From Petrotoga olearia DSM 13574 (lineage in GTDB: Bacteria > Thermotogota > Thermotogae > Petrotogales > Petrotogaceae), in the NCBI RefSeq assembly GCF_002895525.1, contig NZ_AZRL01000004.1, positions 68,011-132,010 of the forward strand: a stretch of DNA of 64,000 nucleotides, read 5' to 3'. The translations under genes were made by a program, and so were the position numbers. Shown one piece after another: positions 47,781-58,586 of this stretch. The notes below the pieces were generated by a model, which did not search any database, was not told where the DNA came from, and saw only the letters and a program-made list of their open reading frames with translations. The stretch's first letter is position 1, and each line of letters starts with the position of its first letter.

Positions 47781-49868
47781 TTATTCCCTACTTAAAAGTT
47801 TTTGAGTTACTTGCTCAGGAACTTCTTCATAATGAGAAAATTGAATCGAACTGGTTGCTCTTCCTTGCGAAAGAGATCTCATTATGGTGGCGTATCCAAA
47901 TAGTTCTGATAACGGAACATAAGCATGTACTACTCTGATGTTCGTTCCTCCAACGTTTTCAAAACTTTCTATTCTTCCTCTTCTTGAGCTTAAATCTGCA
48001 ATTATATCCCCCATATATTCTTCAGGAGTTGTAACGTCAACTTTCATGACAGGCTCTAACAAAACTGGTTTGGCTTTTTTAACAGCATCTTTAAAAGCCA
48101 TAGATGCAGCTATTTTAAAGGCCATTTCTGAAGAGTCAACTTCATGGTAGGAACCGTCAAAAACTTCCACTTTCACAGCAACCATTGGATATCCTAATAA
48201 GACACCATCGAGCATACTTTCTTTTACACCATTCTCTATGGCTGGTATATACTCTTTTGGTATGACTCCTCCTACTATTTTATCCACAAATTCGAATTCT
48301 TTTTCACTATTCAGAGGCAACGGTTCAACTCTAAGTTTAACATGCCCATACTGTCCTCGCCCTCCCGTTTGCCTGATATATTTTCCTTCAGCTTCGGCTG
48401 GGAGTTTGATCGTTTCTTTGTATGCCACACGCGGTTGGCCTACTTTAACGTTCACCTTGTATTCTCTTTTAATTCTCTCAATGATAATATCTAAGTGCAA
48501 TTCTCCCATTCCGGATAATATAGTTTCTCCGGTTTCATGATCAACAAAACTTCTTAAACTTGGGTCTTCCTCTGTTAAAGCATTAAGAGCTTTCCCCAAT
48601 TTGGCTTCATCATCTTTGGTTTCAGGTTCAATGGAAACCGAAATAACGGGTTCTGGGAACTCCAGTTTTTCTAAAACCATGTTACATTCTTTATCTGAGA
48701 GTGTATCCCCAGTAGAAGTATCCTTTAAACCAATTAATCCAACAATGTCTCCAGCCCTTATGTAATCAACTTCTTCCCTTTTGTCAGCGTGAAGAAAAAC
48801 AAGTCTAGCTACCCTTTCTGTTTTATTTTTTGTGGTATTGACTACATAACTACCCTTCTTTAAAGTTCCTGAATAGACTCTGGCAAAAGTTAACTTACCA
48901 ATAAACGGGTCAGCCATAATCTTAAAAGCTAAGGCGAAAAAATCTTCGCTTTCGGAGGGAAGAACGTCTTTTACAAACTCTCCCGTCATTCCATCGAATG
49001 CTTTAACAGGAGGCATATCTAAAGGAGAAGGAAGATAATCAATAACTGAATCCAATAATGGTTGAACACCTTTGTTTTTAAAGGAGCTCCCACAAAGGAC
49101 GGGCACTATTTTATTTTGAATGGTTGATTTTCTTATCGCTTCTTTTAATTTATCCACAGGAATTTCTTCTTCTTCTATATAAAGTTCCATTATGTCTTCA
49201 TCAACTTCTGCAATTGTGGCAATTAAATCCTCTCTCTTCGATTCACAAAAATCTATTAAATCATCTGGAATACTAGTTCTTTCAATTGTTTGACCATTTT
49301 CATCTTTCCAATATAGTGCCTCCATCGTTAGCAAATCAACTACGCCTTCAAAATCCGACTCAGAACCTATTGGTACTTGTAAAGCTATAGGATTTGCCCC
49401 CAACTTATCTTTCATTGTTTGTATAGCGTTAAAAAAATTTGCCCCAATTTTATCCATTTTATTCATAAAGGCAATTCTTGGCACTTGGTATCTGTCAGCT
49501 TGCCTCCAGACTGTTTCAGATTGTGGTTCAACCCCAACTTGAGCGTCAAAAACGGCAATAGCACCATCTAAAACACGTAATGATCTTTCAACCTCAACTG
49601 TAAAATCAACGTGGCCTGGTGTATCAATTATATTTATCCTATGATCCTTCCAAAAGGCAGAAGTTGCCGCCGAGGTTATGGTAATACCTCTTTCTTTTTC
49701 TTGATCCATCCAATCTGTTTCGGTTGTACCTTCATCAACATTTCCCAATTTGTGTTTTGTCCCCGTATAAAATAAAATTCTTTCGGTAGTAGTTGTTTTT
49801 CCTGCATCTATATGGGCAACTATTCCTATATTTCTTATTTTTTCTATGGGGTATAATCTTTCTTTCAA
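47781..49868 (-). CDS. fusA: Elongation factor G
   Basis: 695 residues. GTPase motifs [23 protein letters not shown] and [10 protein letters not shown]; domains II-V follow with [16 protein letters not shown] and [11 protein letters not shown]. It starts with TTG after GGAGGG. Confidence 0.98.
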   Translation of the reverse strand: MKERLYPIEKIRNIGIVAHIDAGKTTTTERILFYTGTKHKLGNVDEGTTETDWMDQEKERGITITSAATSAFWKDHRINIIDTPGHVDFTVEVERSLRVLDGAIAVFDAQVGVEPQSETVWRQADRYQVPRIAFMNKMDKIGANFFNAIQTMKDKLGANPIALQVPIGSESDFEGVVDLLTMEALYWKDENGQTIERTSIPDDLIDFCESKREDLIATIAEVDEDIMELYIEEEEIPVDKLKEAIRKSTIQNKIVPVLCGSSFKNKGVQPLLDSVIDYLPSPLDMPPVKAFDGMTGEFVKDVLPSESEDFFALAFKIMADPFIGKLTFARVYSGTLKKGSYVVNTTKNKTERVARLVFLHADKREEVDYIRAGDIVGLIGLKDTSTGDTLSDKECNMVLEKLEFPEPVISVSIEPETKDDEAKLGKALNALTEEDPSLRSFVDHETGETILSGMGELHLDIIIERIKREYKVNVKVGQPRVAYKETIKLPAEAEGKYIRQTGGRGQYGHVKLRVEPLPLNSEKEFEFVDKIVGGVIPKEYIPAIENGVKESMLDGVLLGYPMVAVKVEVFDGSYHEVDSSEMAFKIAASMAFKDAVKKAKPVLLEPVMKVDVTTPEEYMGDIIADLSSRRGRIESFENVGGTNIRVVHAYVPLSELFGYATIMRSLSQGRATSSIQFSHYEEVPEQVTQKLLSRE

Positions 49869-49895
49869 AACAATCCCTCCTACTAAACTGCTATA

Positions 49896-50363
49896 CTACC
49901 ATCTGAAATGTGCAAAAGCTCTATTCGCTTCAGCCATCCTATGAACATCTTCTTTCTTTTTCACAGAAGGTCCTGTATTGTTATACGCGTCTATCAACTC
50001 TTGAGATAGTTTGCTAATCATATCTCTGCCTTTTTTCGATTGCGCAGAAGTAACTATCCATCTTATAGCTAAAGAAGTAGCTCTATTTTCAGGTACCTCA
50101 AAAGGTACTTGATATGTTGAACCTCCGACCCTTCTTGATCTGACTTCTACTAAAGGTTTAACATTATCTATTGCTTTATGAAAAGCCTCTATGGGATCTT
50201 CTTTTGTAGTTTCAGCCAATTTTTGCAAAGAAGAATACACTATTTCTTGAGCTAAAGATTTTTTCCCATCATACATCAACCTATTTATAAATTTAGAAAG
50301 CAAAACATCTCCATAAACAGGATCTGGAACTATGTCTCTTTTTTCAGCAGTTCTTCTTCTCAT
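49896..50363 (-). CDS. rpsG: Ribosomal protein S7
   Basis: 155 residues ([37 protein letters not shown]). In other bacteria S7 regulates the str operon. AAGGAGGC precedes the ATG. Confidence 0.97.
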   Translation of the reverse strand: MRRRTAEKRDIVPDPVYGDVLLSKFINRLMYDGKKSLAQEIVYSSLQKLAETTKEDPIEAFHKAIDNVKPLVEVRSRRVGGSTYQVPFEVPENRATSLAIRWIVTSAQSKKGRDMISKLSQELIDAYNNTGPSVKKKEDVHRMAEANRAFAHFRW

Positions 50364-50382
50364 TCAGTAAAGAGCCTCCTTA

Positions 50383-50757
50383 TTAAGCCTTTGGTTTTTT
50401 GGTACCGTATTTGCTTCTACCTTGTTTTCTACCTTCAACACCAGCAGCGTCCAAAGTTCCTCTGATTATCTTATACCTTACGCCAGGCAAATCCTTTACC
50501 CTTCCACCTCTTACCAAAACGTTAGAATGTTCTTGCAGATTATGACCTTCTCCTGGTATATAACAAGTTACTTCAATTCCATTCGATAGTTTAACCCTTG
50601 CAATCTTCCTTAAAGCTGAATTAGGCTTTTTCGGGGTCATAGTTGATACTCTTACACAAACACCCCGTTTTTGAGGGTTACCTCGTAATGCAGGAGATTT
50701 GGTCTTTTTCTTTACAGATTTTCTTCCATATCTTATTAATTGATTAATCGTTGGCAC
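50383..50757 (-). CDS. rpsL: Ribosomal protein S12
   Basis: 124 residues. [16 protein letters not shown] and [20 protein letters not shown] are the decoding-site segments; the Lys residues linked to streptomycin sensitivity are present. It starts with GTG; the strong Shine-Dalgarno lies beyond a hairpin. First gene of the superoperon. Confidence 0.97.
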   Translation of the reverse strand: MPTINQLIRYGRKSVKKKTKSPALRGNPQKRGVCVRVSTMTPKKPNSALRKIARVKLSNGIEVTCYIPGEGHNLQEHSNVLVRGGRVKDLPGVRYKIIRGTLDAAGVEGRKQGRSKYGTKKPKA

Positions 50758-50824
50758 TTAGATTTTTCTCATCTCAAGGGGAACCACTAAAATAATACCC
50801 TCGAAAATGAGAGTTCACCTCCTT
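50758..50824 (-). promoter_or_regulatory. rpsL initiation region: Shine-Dalgarno, hairpin, start
   Basis: AAGGAGGTG (50824-50816), AA, then CTCTCAT (50813-50807) pairing with ATGAGA (50772-50767), an inner CGAGGG/CCCTTG stem, then a 9-nt run and the GTG. Effective spacing after folding is about 11 nt. The start resembles the rpoA leader (AAGGAGGTGnnCTCTnAT). The rest of the gap to 50962 is AT-rich with no clear promoter hexamers. Confidence 0.5.
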
Positions 50825-50962
50825 CTGCTTTATTTTAATTACTTATTGATAGAATGTATGGTTTTCATATATTTTAAAAAATAGAAAAACGCCAGTGGAT
50901 ATTTTACATTATTAGACCTTAATTAAAAATTAATTAAATATAACAATTTAAATAATATACTG

Positions 50963-52987
50963 TTATTTATAATTGATTCTCAAAAGATTGACCATTTCCT
51001 CTGGAATTTTTTTGATAAAGTCGTTTTCTTTTTTAACAAAATAAAACGAATTTTTTAGATAAGGGTTGGTTGTACCAGTTAATTGTTTTAAAATGTATAA
51101 TTCATTCTTTGCCCTTGTAATAGCAACATAGAAGAGCCTTTCTTCTTCTTCTAATTTTTGTTCCTTAATTGCAAGTCCGTTGGGAAAATCTCCTGGGTTT
51201 ACAGATATGAGAATAACTACTTTCCACTCCAACCCTTTTGCCCCATGAACCGTTGTCAAAGTCAACTTATTTTCATCTTTATCTCTGCTTGGAGCCATTA
51301 CCCCAATCTCTTCGCTAAGCGTCAAATCTTCTATAAAAGCACTTACGGAATCGTATCTACTAGCAATTTCACTAAATCTTTCAATATCCATGTTTCTAGA
51401 TTTAGAATCCGTAAAGGTTAAGAAAGAATATTCTTGGTAGAAATCCTGATAAACAATATCTATCAACTCGTCAGGAGTACTTTCTTTCTTTTCAAAAAGT
51501 TTTGTCAATAATTCAAGGGGTGTTTTGAATTTATTTATTTCAGTTTCTTTCAATATATTTGAGATGTTATCCTGTTCTTCATTTATTTTGGTTTCTAATT
51601 CTTCATAAATCCTGGTTGCTGTTTTGTTACCAATTCCAGGGAATAATTTTAAAACTCTCATCCATGAAATCTTATCTAAAGGATTGTTTAATATCTTTAA
51701 AAAAGCTAATATGTCTTTAATATGGGCGGTTTCGATGAATCTCAACCCAGATAGTATTCTGTAAGGAATCCCTTTTGAATCCAATTTTTGTTGTAATACC
51801 ATTGATAACGAATGTGATCTATATAGTACTGCGATATCTTTGTACTCTAAACCTTCTTTTAATTTATCTTCTATGATTTTGACTACGGCATCGGCTTGTT
51901 CTAAATCGTCAAAAGTTTCCACAACAAAAGGTTTTAAATAACTTTTTCTTTTGGGTTTGAGGACTTTAGGAACAGAGTTAGACGGCATTAGATGATTAAT
52001 AAAGCCTACTATATCAGAGGTACTTCTGTAATTACTTTGTATTTTGAAAACTTTTGTTCTCTCATCTTCAATGAAATCTTTTATGTTTTTAAATAAAGCC
52101 CCTCTGAATGAATATATGCTTTGGGAGTCGTCTCCAACAACTATCAAATTCCCATGAACCGAGGATAGAGCTTCAACCAATTCGATTTGAATTTTGTTTG
52201 TATCTTGAAATTCGTCAACTAAAACGTATTTAAATTGGCTTGAACACTTTTTTAGTACTTCTGGATGAGTTTTGAATAAAACTAAAGTATTCACTAATAG
52301 ATCGTCGTAGTCCATGGCGTTCATATCTTTTTTTAATTGGGTATATATACCCCAGATTTGTTCAATGTCTCTTTCGAAATTCAACAAATAGGGGGCCCTT
52401 TCAAGTATGGCTTCTCTTAAAGAGGTCAATGTGTTACATGAATAACTTATAATTTTCATTATTACTTCTTCTTTGGGAAGTTTGTAATTATCACTGATTT
52501 CTTTGATGTACTCACTTTTAGCCATTTTCAATAAATCTTTTGAATCTTCTTTGTCGAGAATGCTGAAATTATTTTTGTAATCTAAAATTGTGGCATACTT
52601 TCTGAGAATAGAATTACACACATGATGAAATGTACCCGCGAGCATTTTGTCCAAATTTCTGTTAGTTACATTCTTTACTCTTTCGATCATTTCCCTTGCT
52701 GCAGCTCTAGTGAACGTAACTAGCAAAATATTTTCAGGTTCGACTCCATTATTTAACAAATACGCTATTTTATAGGTTATTACTCGAGTTTTTCCAGAGC
52801 CTGGACCTGCAACTATTATCGATCTTCCTTCTGATTTTATAACAGCTTCTTTTTGTTCCTCATCTAACTCGTTTTCTAGAAAAGAGGGGAACCTTTCCTT
52901 AACCCCGTTCGGGGTGTTCCCTTGAACCCCCTTCGGGGTGTTTTTTTCTCCCAAAAAGAGGAAATCATTCCCCTTATTTTTCTCCAT
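50963..52987 (-). CDS. UvrD/PcrA-like superfamily I helicase
   Basis: 674 residues, 3'-5' DNA helicase of the UvrD family for repair and replication. Motif I VAGPGSGKTRVITYKI, motif II VDEFQDTN, motif III GDDSQSIYSFRGA and the C-terminal LTLTTVHGAKGLEWKVV and YVAITRAKNELYIL are intact. The first 40 residues before LDEEQKEAV are atypical: KNTPKGVQGNTPNGVKERF is coded by two tandem palindromic repeats. Last gene of the rplU-dnaG-rpoD operon. Confidence 0.93.
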   Translation of the reverse strand: MEKNKGNDFLFLGEKNTPKGVQGNTPNGVKERFPSFLENELDEEQKEAVIKSEGRSIIVAGPGSGKTRVITYKIAYLLNNGVEPENILLVTFTRAAAREMIERVKNVTNRNLDKMLAGTFHHVCNSILRKYATILDYKNNFSILDKEDSKDLLKMAKSEYIKEISDNYKLPKEEVIMKIISYSCNTLTSLREAILERAPYLLNFERDIEQIWGIYTQLKKDMNAMDYDDLLVNTLVLFKTHPEVLKKCSSQFKYVLVDEFQDTNKIQIELVEALSSVHGNLIVVGDDSQSIYSFRGALFKNIKDFIEDERTKVFKIQSNYRSTSDIVGFINHLMPSNSVPKVLKPKRKSYLKPFVVETFDDLEQADAVVKIIEDKLKEGLEYKDIAVLYRSHSLSMVLQQKLDSKGIPYRILSGLRFIETAHIKDILAFLKILNNPLDKISWMRVLKLFPGIGNKTATRIYEELETKINEEQDNISNILKETEINKFKTPLELLTKLFEKKESTPDELIDIVYQDFYQEYSFLTFTDSKSRNMDIERFSEIASRYDSVSAFIEDLTLSEEIGVMAPSRDKDENKLTLTTVHGAKGLEWKVVILISVNPGDFPNGLAIKEQKLEEEERLFYVAITRAKNELYILKQLTGTTNPYLKNSFYFVKKENDFIKKIPEEMVNLLRINYK
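52893..52949 (-). repeat. Two tandem palindromic repeats inside the UvrD-like gene
   Basis: On the plus strand AACCCCGTTCGGGGTG (unit 1, about 52893-52918) and GAACCCCCTTCGGGGTG followed by TTTTTTT (unit 2, 52917-52949). Unit 2 matches the repeat inside iscB. Both are in frame and extend the protein N-terminus. Confidence 0.7.
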
Positions 52988-53002
52988 TTATTTACACTCC
53001 CA

Positions 53003-54253
53003 TTATATATCATACATCTTTTTTTCTATCATATCGCTTATTTCTTTTAATTGCAAGCTTCTGGAAGGATGCCTTAACTTCCTTAGAGCTTTTACTTCAA
53101 TCTGTCTTATTCTTTCTCTTGTGACATTGAAGAAGCTTCCAACCTCTTCGAGTGTTTTCATTTTCCCATCAAGTAAACCATATCTCATTTTTAACACCGT
53201 GGCTTCCTTTGGCCTTAAAGATTCCAGAACTTTTTCGATTTCTTCTTTGAGTATCATTCTTACTGCAATTTCCTCTGGTTGATCGGCTTCAGAGTCTTCT
53301 AAAAAATCTCCAATATAGGCGTCTTCGTCATCAGAACCACTTATCGGAGCATCTACGGAAATGATCTCTTTAGTAGCCAATAAAATTTCATCCATTTTTT
53401 CCAACGGTTTATCCAGTAATTCGGCTAACTTTTCGGTAGTGGGGTATTCGCCTGTTTCTTGGAGATGTTTTCTAATAACTATATTCATCCTGTTTATAGT
53501 TTCAACCAAATGAACAGGTATTCTAATTGTCCTAGCTTGATCAGCTATAGCTCTTGTTATTGCTTGCCTAACCCACCAAGTAGCGTAGGTTGAGAACTTA
53601 AAACCTCTTTTCCAATCAAATTTTTCTACAGCTCTAATTAAACCAATATTCCCCTCTTGAATCAAATCTAAGAATGTTAATCCTCTTCCCATATATCTTT
53701 TTGCTATACTTATTACCAATCTTAAATTTGCTTTCACCAATTCGTCTTTGGCTTTTTTGTCGCCTTTTTTAGCTCTTATCGCAAGCTGTCTTTCCCTTGA
53801 AGGGGTTAAAAGTTTGATCCCTCCTATTTCCCTTAAATAAATCTTTATGGGTTCATTTACAGCAGAGTTATCAAATATCTGTGATTCCCTTTCTTGAAAA
53901 AGCTCTTCCAAATCCTCATTAAAGAATTCTTCTTCCTGTTGGACCTGATCTTCTTGGGAAGATTCAATGATTTCTATTCCTTCGGATTCTAATTTTTCAT
54001 AAATCTTTTCTAAAAAGTTTCCGTCAATTACATCAGATAAATTATGAGGTATACATTCATCTATATCTTGATAAGTTATGGTATTATTTTTCTTTTTTGC
54101 TATTTTTACGAGATTCTCCAAACCTTTTTCAAGTTCTTCTATATAACATTCTTTGTCTCTTTTAACCCTGATTTTATCTTGATCAACGATCTCTATTTTT
54201 TCAATTTCTTCTATTAATTCTGAAAAATCCACCTTGTTTTTAAGCTTTTCCAT
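53003..54253 (-). CDS. rpoD: RNA polymerase primary sigma factor
   Basis: 416 residues from ATG 54253, which has GGAGGT about 10 nt upstream; the open frame continues to 54340 without need. Regions 1.2-2 ([59 protein letters not shown]) bind core and the -10 element. Region 4 ([20 protein letters not shown]) binds the -35. It fits the TTGAAA/TATAAT promoters in the window. Confidence 0.97.
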   Translation of the reverse strand: MEKLKNKVDFSELIEEIEKIEIVDQDKIRVKRDKECYIEELEKGLENLVKIAKKKNNTITYQDIDECIPHNLSDVIDGNFLEKIYEKLESEGIEIIESSQEDQVQQEEEFFNEDLEELFQERESQIFDNSAVNEPIKIYLREIGGIKLLTPSRERQLAIRAKKGDKKAKDELVKANLRLVISIAKRYMGRGLTFLDLIQEGNIGLIRAVEKFDWKRGFKFSTYATWWVRQAITRAIADQARTIRIPVHLVETINRMNIVIRKHLQETGEYPTTEKLAELLDKPLEKMDEILLATKEIISVDAPISGSDDEDAYIGDFLEDSEADQPEEIAVRMILKEEIEKVLESLRPKEATVLKMRYGLLDGKMKTLEEVGSFFNVTRERIRQIEVKALRKLRHPSRSLQLKEISDMIEKKMYDI

Positions 54254-54336
54254 CGATTGGTTTACCTCCATAGGATAGTTATTAGATCGTTTTTGAAACA
54301 TATAAAATCCATTTTTAAAAATATGAAATCTACTAT

Positions 54337-56076
54337 TCAATTGATTGTTTTTAGTTTAGAATAAAGTTGTATGATTTCAGACGTAATATTCGTTTTCTCC
54401 GAAAGATCTTTTGTTTCATGAAGTTTTTTCTTCAATTCTTCTATTTGTTGGTTTATTTTAGTTCTTCTAATACTTTCTTTTAATGAAGAAAGAATTCGCT
54501 CAGGATTAAAGAAATATTCTATCTTCCAAACTTCTACTATCAAATCACTTAGTTCTTTTGAAGAATTTTCAAGTAGATACCCAATATCTGAGTTTTGTGA
54601 GGTTAAAGTAAAAAATTCCTTGAGTAATTTATTGGAAAAATCCTCCTCGCTGAAATTATTTTTGAGTATCTCTCTGTATTGAGGATATTTAATCCATAGG
54701 AATAAATAAGATTTTGCAATATCGTGTCTTATATCCTTTTCTACGTAAACGGTATCTTTCGATTGTGAATAAGATTCACTTGAAGCAGAACTTTCAGGTA
54801 TGAGAGCAGACGTTCTTTCTAAAATTTTTTGAATGTACTCGGTACCTTTTCCCGTCTTTTTTGAAATATTTTCTATAAAACCTTGTAAATAACTTATTCT
54901 TCCAACATCTTCGATTTTTTTATACCATCTTGACATTTCTTTCAAATATTTCTCTAAAGCGAATTCATTACTTAAATCGTATTTTTCTGCATAATAATCT
55001 ACGATGAATTCATGAAACTTGTATGAGCTCTTTAATATTTCAGCGATGTATTTGTTATCGTGTTTTTTGGTTAGTTCATCTGGATCTTTAGCAGGATACT
55101 TCGAAACTGCTATTTGAAAGTCTTTAGCAAATAAAGCATCGATAGTGGATAAAGTGGCTTTTCGACCTGATTCATCCATATCGTACATTGTGACAACTTT
55201 GTTAGTTGCTTTCAACAATTCAAGGGCATGATCTTTTGTAAAAGCAGAACCTAAGATTCCCACAACGTTTTTGAAACCTAATTTGTACATGGAAATTACA
55301 TCAAAGTAACCTTCAACCAATATCACGAAATCATTTTCTTTTATGAATTTTTTGTTTTTATAATATCTGTAAAGTATTTTAGATTTTTTAAAAAATTTAT
55401 TCTCAGGAGTATTCAGATACTTGGGCGCATTCGTTTCTTCTTCTATTTGTCTACCTGCAAAGCCAACTAATTCTCCAACGTTGTTTCTGATTGGAATAAT
55501 TAAACGGTTATAAAAAAACTCTTTATCCCCATTGATCAACAACCCGGTATTCTTTGCAATGTCTTTATCAAAAAGATTGTCTTCGATAACTTTTTGGATT
55601 TCTTGACCCGTGGCAAACCCTAATTCGAATTCTTCAACTAATTCTCTGTTTATCTCTCTCTTTTTCAGATACTGCCAAAGTTTATGATTCGAAGAAAGGT
55701 TGAGAAGATTAGAAGTATAGAGTTTGGAAACTTCTTCATTGAAAGTTATCTCAACAGGTTCTTCTTTTTGATTAATATCTAGTTCAATTCCAGCATAAGT
55801 AGCTATTTTTTTTAATGCATCTAAAAAACTGATCTGTTCATATTTTTCCAAAAAAGTGATCACATCACCATGGGCTCCACATCCAAAGCAATGAAAGGTT
55901 TGAGTTTCTGGGAATATATAAAAAGATGGAGTATCTTCTGCATGAAAAGGACATAGTGCTGTGTAATTTTTTCCCCTTTTAGAAAGAGACAAATAAGAAT
56001 TGACGAAATCAACTATATCAACTTTGCTTTTAATTTCGTCAATCACTTTTTTCAGGGTATCATAATTTCTGCTCAT
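54337..56076 (-). CDS. dnaG: DNA primase
   Basis: 579 residues. N-terminal zinc finger ([23 protein letters not shown]), TOPRIM core ([27 protein letters not shown]) and a C-terminal helicase-interacting region. Upstream of rpoD, as in the classical macromolecular-synthesis operon. The Shine-Dalgarno is weak. Confidence 0.97.
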   Translation of the reverse strand: MSRNYDTLKKVIDEIKSKVDIVDFVNSYLSLSKRGKNYTALCPFHAEDTPSFYIFPETQTFHCFGCGAHGDVITFLEKYEQISFLDALKKIATYAGIELDINQKEEPVEITFNEEVSKLYTSNLLNLSSNHKLWQYLKKREINRELVEEFELGFATGQEIQKVIEDNLFDKDIAKNTGLLINGDKEFFYNRLIIPIRNNVGELVGFAGRQIEEETNAPKYLNTPENKFFKKSKILYRYYKNKKFIKENDFVILVEGYFDVISMYKLGFKNVVGILGSAFTKDHALELLKATNKVVTMYDMDESGRKATLSTIDALFAKDFQIAVSKYPAKDPDELTKKHDNKYIAEILKSSYKFHEFIVDYYAEKYDLSNEFALEKYLKEMSRWYKKIEDVGRISYLQGFIENISKKTGKGTEYIQKILERTSALIPESSASSESYSQSKDTVYVEKDIRHDIAKSYLFLWIKYPQYREILKNNFSEEDFSNKLLKEFFTLTSQNSDIGYLLENSSKELSDLIVEVWKIEYFFNPERILSSLKESIRRTKINQQIEELKKKLHETKDLSEKTNITSEIIQLYSKLKTIN

Positions 56077-56121
56077 AAAACTTCACTATTCCTTAAAAAT
56101 ACAAAATAAATAGTACAATAC

Positions 56122-56529
56122 TCATCTTTTTGAAAATTGAGCTCTTTTCCTTGCTTTTCTCAAACCATATTTCTTTCTTTCTACCTCTCTAGGATCTCTA
56201 GTCAGCAAACCTTCTTTTTTCAAAATAGGTCTCAAGGATTCGTCATAGGAAAGCAAAGCTCTAGCAATGCCAAGTCTAATAGCACCAGCTTGACCGCTCA
56301 ATCCCCCACCATTAACCCTTATGACTAAATCAAACTGTCCATTCGTAGATGTAACAGTGAGCGGTTTTAAAGCTTCCATTTCCCAAACTTCGTTGCCTCT
56401 TAAATATTCTACCAAACTTTTGTATTCTTTTCCGTTTATTTTAATCTTACCGTTTCCTGGTCTTAAATGTACCCTTGCAACGGCTGTCTTTCTTCTTCCG
56501 GTTCCGTAATATTCGATAAGTTCTGCCAT
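56122..56529 (-). CDS. rpsI: Ribosomal protein S9
   Basis: 135 residues. [19 protein letters not shown] at the start and the basic tail [17 protein letters not shown], whose last Arg contacts P-site tRNA. AGGAGGT precedes the ATG. Confidence 0.97.
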   Translation of the reverse strand: MAELIEYYGTGRRKTAVARVHLRPGNGKIKINGKEYKSLVEYLRGNEVWEMEALKPLTVTSTNGQFDLVIRVNGGGLSGQAGAIRLGIARALLSYDESLRPILKKEGLLTRDPREVERKKYGLRKARKRAQFSKR

Positions 56530-56544
56530 TCGAATACCTCCTGC

Positions 56545-57000
56545 CTAAATATTTTCTAATTTTATCTCTTTTGGTTTCTGAGCCTGGTGTGGATGATCAG
56601 GACCAACATATACCTTCAATTTTTTCATCATATGCTTGGCCAAAATAGTCTTTGGCATCATTCCCTTCACAGCTAACTTAATTATCCTTTCAGGATGTTT
56701 ACTTTGCATCTGTTCAAAAGAGATTTCTTTGAGCCCTCCAGGATAACCACTGTATCTTCTGTATACTTTGTTTTCTTTTTTGTCTTTTGAAAGTTTTATT
56801 TTTTCTGCATTCACCACAACAACAAAATCTCCACAATCTACATGTGGTGTATAGGTTGGTTTGTGTTTCCCTTGTAGTATTTTGGCAATCCTTGATGCCA
56901 ATCTTCCAAGTGTGTAATCTTTAGCATCGATCAAGACCCATTCTCTTTTTATATCCTCTTTTTTAGCGATATATGAAGGTTGTACTAATTTAGAATTCAT
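56545..57000 (-). CDS. rplM: Ribosomal protein L13
   Basis: 151 residues from ATG 57000, after [27 protein letters not shown] and [14 protein letters not shown] are diagnostic. The frame to 57039 runs back into the ribU end. Confidence 0.96.
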   Translation of the reverse strand: MNSKLVQPSYIAKKEDIKREWVLIDAKDYTLGRLASRIAKILQGKHKPTYTPHVDCGDFVVVVNAEKIKLSKDKKENKVYRRYSGYPGGLKEISFEQMQSKHPERIIKLAVKGMMPKTILAKHMMKKLKVYVGPDHPHQAQKPKEIKLENI

Positions 57001-57013
57001 TTCAAAAACCTCC

Positions 57014-57574
57014 TCATTCTTCTCTTTTTGCATAAGCAAAACTTGTTATTTTAGTTTTCTTCAATAGAAAATGCGAAATTGACGCATCTACAAAAAACTT
57101 AATAAAATTAAACAATAGAACTAGTAAAAAAAACAATTGCAAACTTATCCCCATGTTGCTAACAAATTGTGAAGTTGTTTGATTCGTATAAACTGGTATA
57201 GCTAAAAAATAATTCATTCCATATGCTACAACCCCTGTTAGTAAAGAAGAAATAATATAATTGATCCAGTTGTTTAATTTTAGGAAATTTTTTATCGTAT
57301 ACAATGTGGTTATAAAAGCGGTTCCGGCTACAAAATTCATCAATATACCTATTAATCCCCCATCGCCAGCTCTGAAAATAAATAAAAAGCTTTTTATTAC
57401 AAGAGTAAAGAATCCAGGGAAAAAACCATAACCCATCGTAACTAAAATGATCAAACTGTCACTGGGATCAAATTTTAAAAAAGGTAACAAAGGTATTATT
57501 GGGAATTCTATAAACGTTAAAAGAAAAGAGAGTGCCCCAAATATCCCAACTATCGCAACCCTTCTACCATGCAT
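57014..57574 (-). CDS. ECF transporter S component, RibU-like (riboflavin)
   Basis: 186 residues with six membrane helices. The N-terminal [20 protein letters not shown] and the following [17 protein letters not shown] resemble RibU, the riboflavin-binding S component; the substrate is inferred. It sits unusually between rpmA and rplM in a ribosomal operon, 7 nt after rpmA, and no FMN riboswitch is visible. The energising module (EcfA/EcfT) is not in the window. Confidence 0.82.
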   Translation of the reverse strand: MHGRRVAIVGIFGALSFLLTFIEFPIIPLLPFLKFDPSDSLIILVTMGYGFFPGFFTLVIKSFLFIFRAGDGGLIGILMNFVAGTAFITTLYTIKNFLKLNNWINYIISSLLTGVVAYGMNYFLAIPVYTNQTTSQFVSNMGISLQLFFLLVLLFNFIKFFVDASISHFLLKKTKITSFAYAKREE

Positions 57575-57581
57575 AAACCGA

Positions 57582-57851
57582 TCAGTCCTCTAGGCCATAA
57601 ACATCGACGAACTTCCTGTTGTTTTTTGTTTTGAACTTAACGATGCCATCGATTTTAGCAAATATGGTGAAGTCTCGTCCTATTCCAACGTTTTCCCCAG
57701 GATGGATCTTAGTGCCTCTTTGCCTAACAATTATAGTTCCAGCCTTAACTTTTTTTCCGTCAGAAGCCTTGACACCAAGATATTTGGGGTTGCTATCTTT
57801 TTTATTTACATCAGAACTTTTTTTTGCAAAAAGTTGTAAATCTATTTTCAT
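57582..57851 (-). CDS. rpmA: Ribosomal protein L27 with cleavable N-terminus
   Basis: 89 residues. The N-terminus [14 protein letters not shown] has the LQxF-A motif cut by the Prp protease in Firmicutes to expose the functional L27 end; prp is the gene just upstream. [20 protein letters not shown] is the conserved core. Confidence 0.95.
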   Translation of the reverse strand: MKIDLQLFAKKSSDVNKKDSNPKYLGVKASDGKKVKAGTIIVRQRGTKIHPGENVGIGRDFTIFAKIDGIVKFKTKNNRKFVDVYGLED

Positions 57852-57854
57852 GTT

Positions 57855-58151
57855 CTATCTAACCTCCACCTTAAGATTTCTTGGGTAATCTTTAGATATA
57901 GCAACCAAACTTTTAAGCAAGTAATCTAATAACAAATTAGAGAGGTAAGTTTCTTGATTGAGCGAAATTTTTAAATATCCCTCTCTTTTCTCAAACTGTC
58001 CCAAACTTTCATTTTTTAGAATTTCTGCAACAAATTGAGTTAAAACACTCACGGCACTACAAACTATATCTTTGCCAAAAGAAGAAAACTCGGCATGTCC
58101 AAAAATTTCTAAACTGGGGTTTTGGGAATTGGTATAAATTGCCGTAATCAT
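57855..58151 (-). CDS. prp: Ribosomal-processing cysteine protease Prp
   Basis: 98 residues. Catalytic His in FGHAEFSSFGKDIVCSAVSVL and catalytic Cys in DIVCSAVS match the YsxB/Prp family, which removes the L27 leader. Encoded between rplU and rpmA, the standard order. AAGGG stands 8 nt before the ATG. Confidence 0.92.
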   Translation of the reverse strand: MITAIYTNSQNPSLEIFGHAEFSSFGKDIVCSAVSVLTQFVAEILKNESLGQFEKREGYLKISLNQETYLSNLLLDYLLKSLVAISKDYPRNLKVEVR

Positions 58152-58156
58152 TGGAG

Positions 58157-58471
58157 TTACCCTTCAATTTCTTTTATTTTTAGAGCGGTATATTCCTGTC
58201 TATGACCTTTTTCTCTTCTATAATTTTTTCTTCCTTCAAATTTGATTATTTTTACCTTCCTATCTTTCCCATGCTCTACAACCTCGGTAATTACTTTTGC
58301 TCCGTCCAAATAGGGTTGACCAGCTTTTTTCTGGTCATCTTTACTTAAGTAAATAACTTTGTCTAAAACTAACTCGTTCCCTGGATCGACATTTTTTACT
58401 TTCTCAGTGTAAATAACTTGATCTTTTTCTACCTTGTATTGTTTACCATTAAAATAGACTATGGCGTACAC
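58157..58471 (-). CDS. rplU: Ribosomal protein L21
   Basis: 104 residues ([37 protein letters not shown]). It starts with GTG, 6 nt after GGAGGT. First gene of the rplU-prp-rpmA-ribU-rplM-rpsI-dnaG-rpoD-helicase run; no certain promoter was found in 58472-58586. Confidence 0.96.
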   Translation of the reverse strand: MYAIVYFNGKQYKVEKDQVIYTEKVKNVDPGNELVLDKVIYLSKDDQKKAGQPYLDGAKVITEVVEHGKDRKVKIIKFEGRKNYRREKGHRQEYTALKIKEIEG

Positions 58472-58586
58472 TTCTGCACCTCCAATCTCTCAGAATTTTC
58501 TAAAATCCATTTGCCTATTTTACCATCTAAATAAACTGGTAGTATTAATTAATTGTTAATTTTAAAAAAATAAAAGTAGAAATTTT

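Noticed and set aside
57575-57581. FMN riboswitch for the RibU-like gene
   Set aside because: Only 7 nt separate it from rpmA, and no AGGGAR-type FMN element is seen upstream of the operon.
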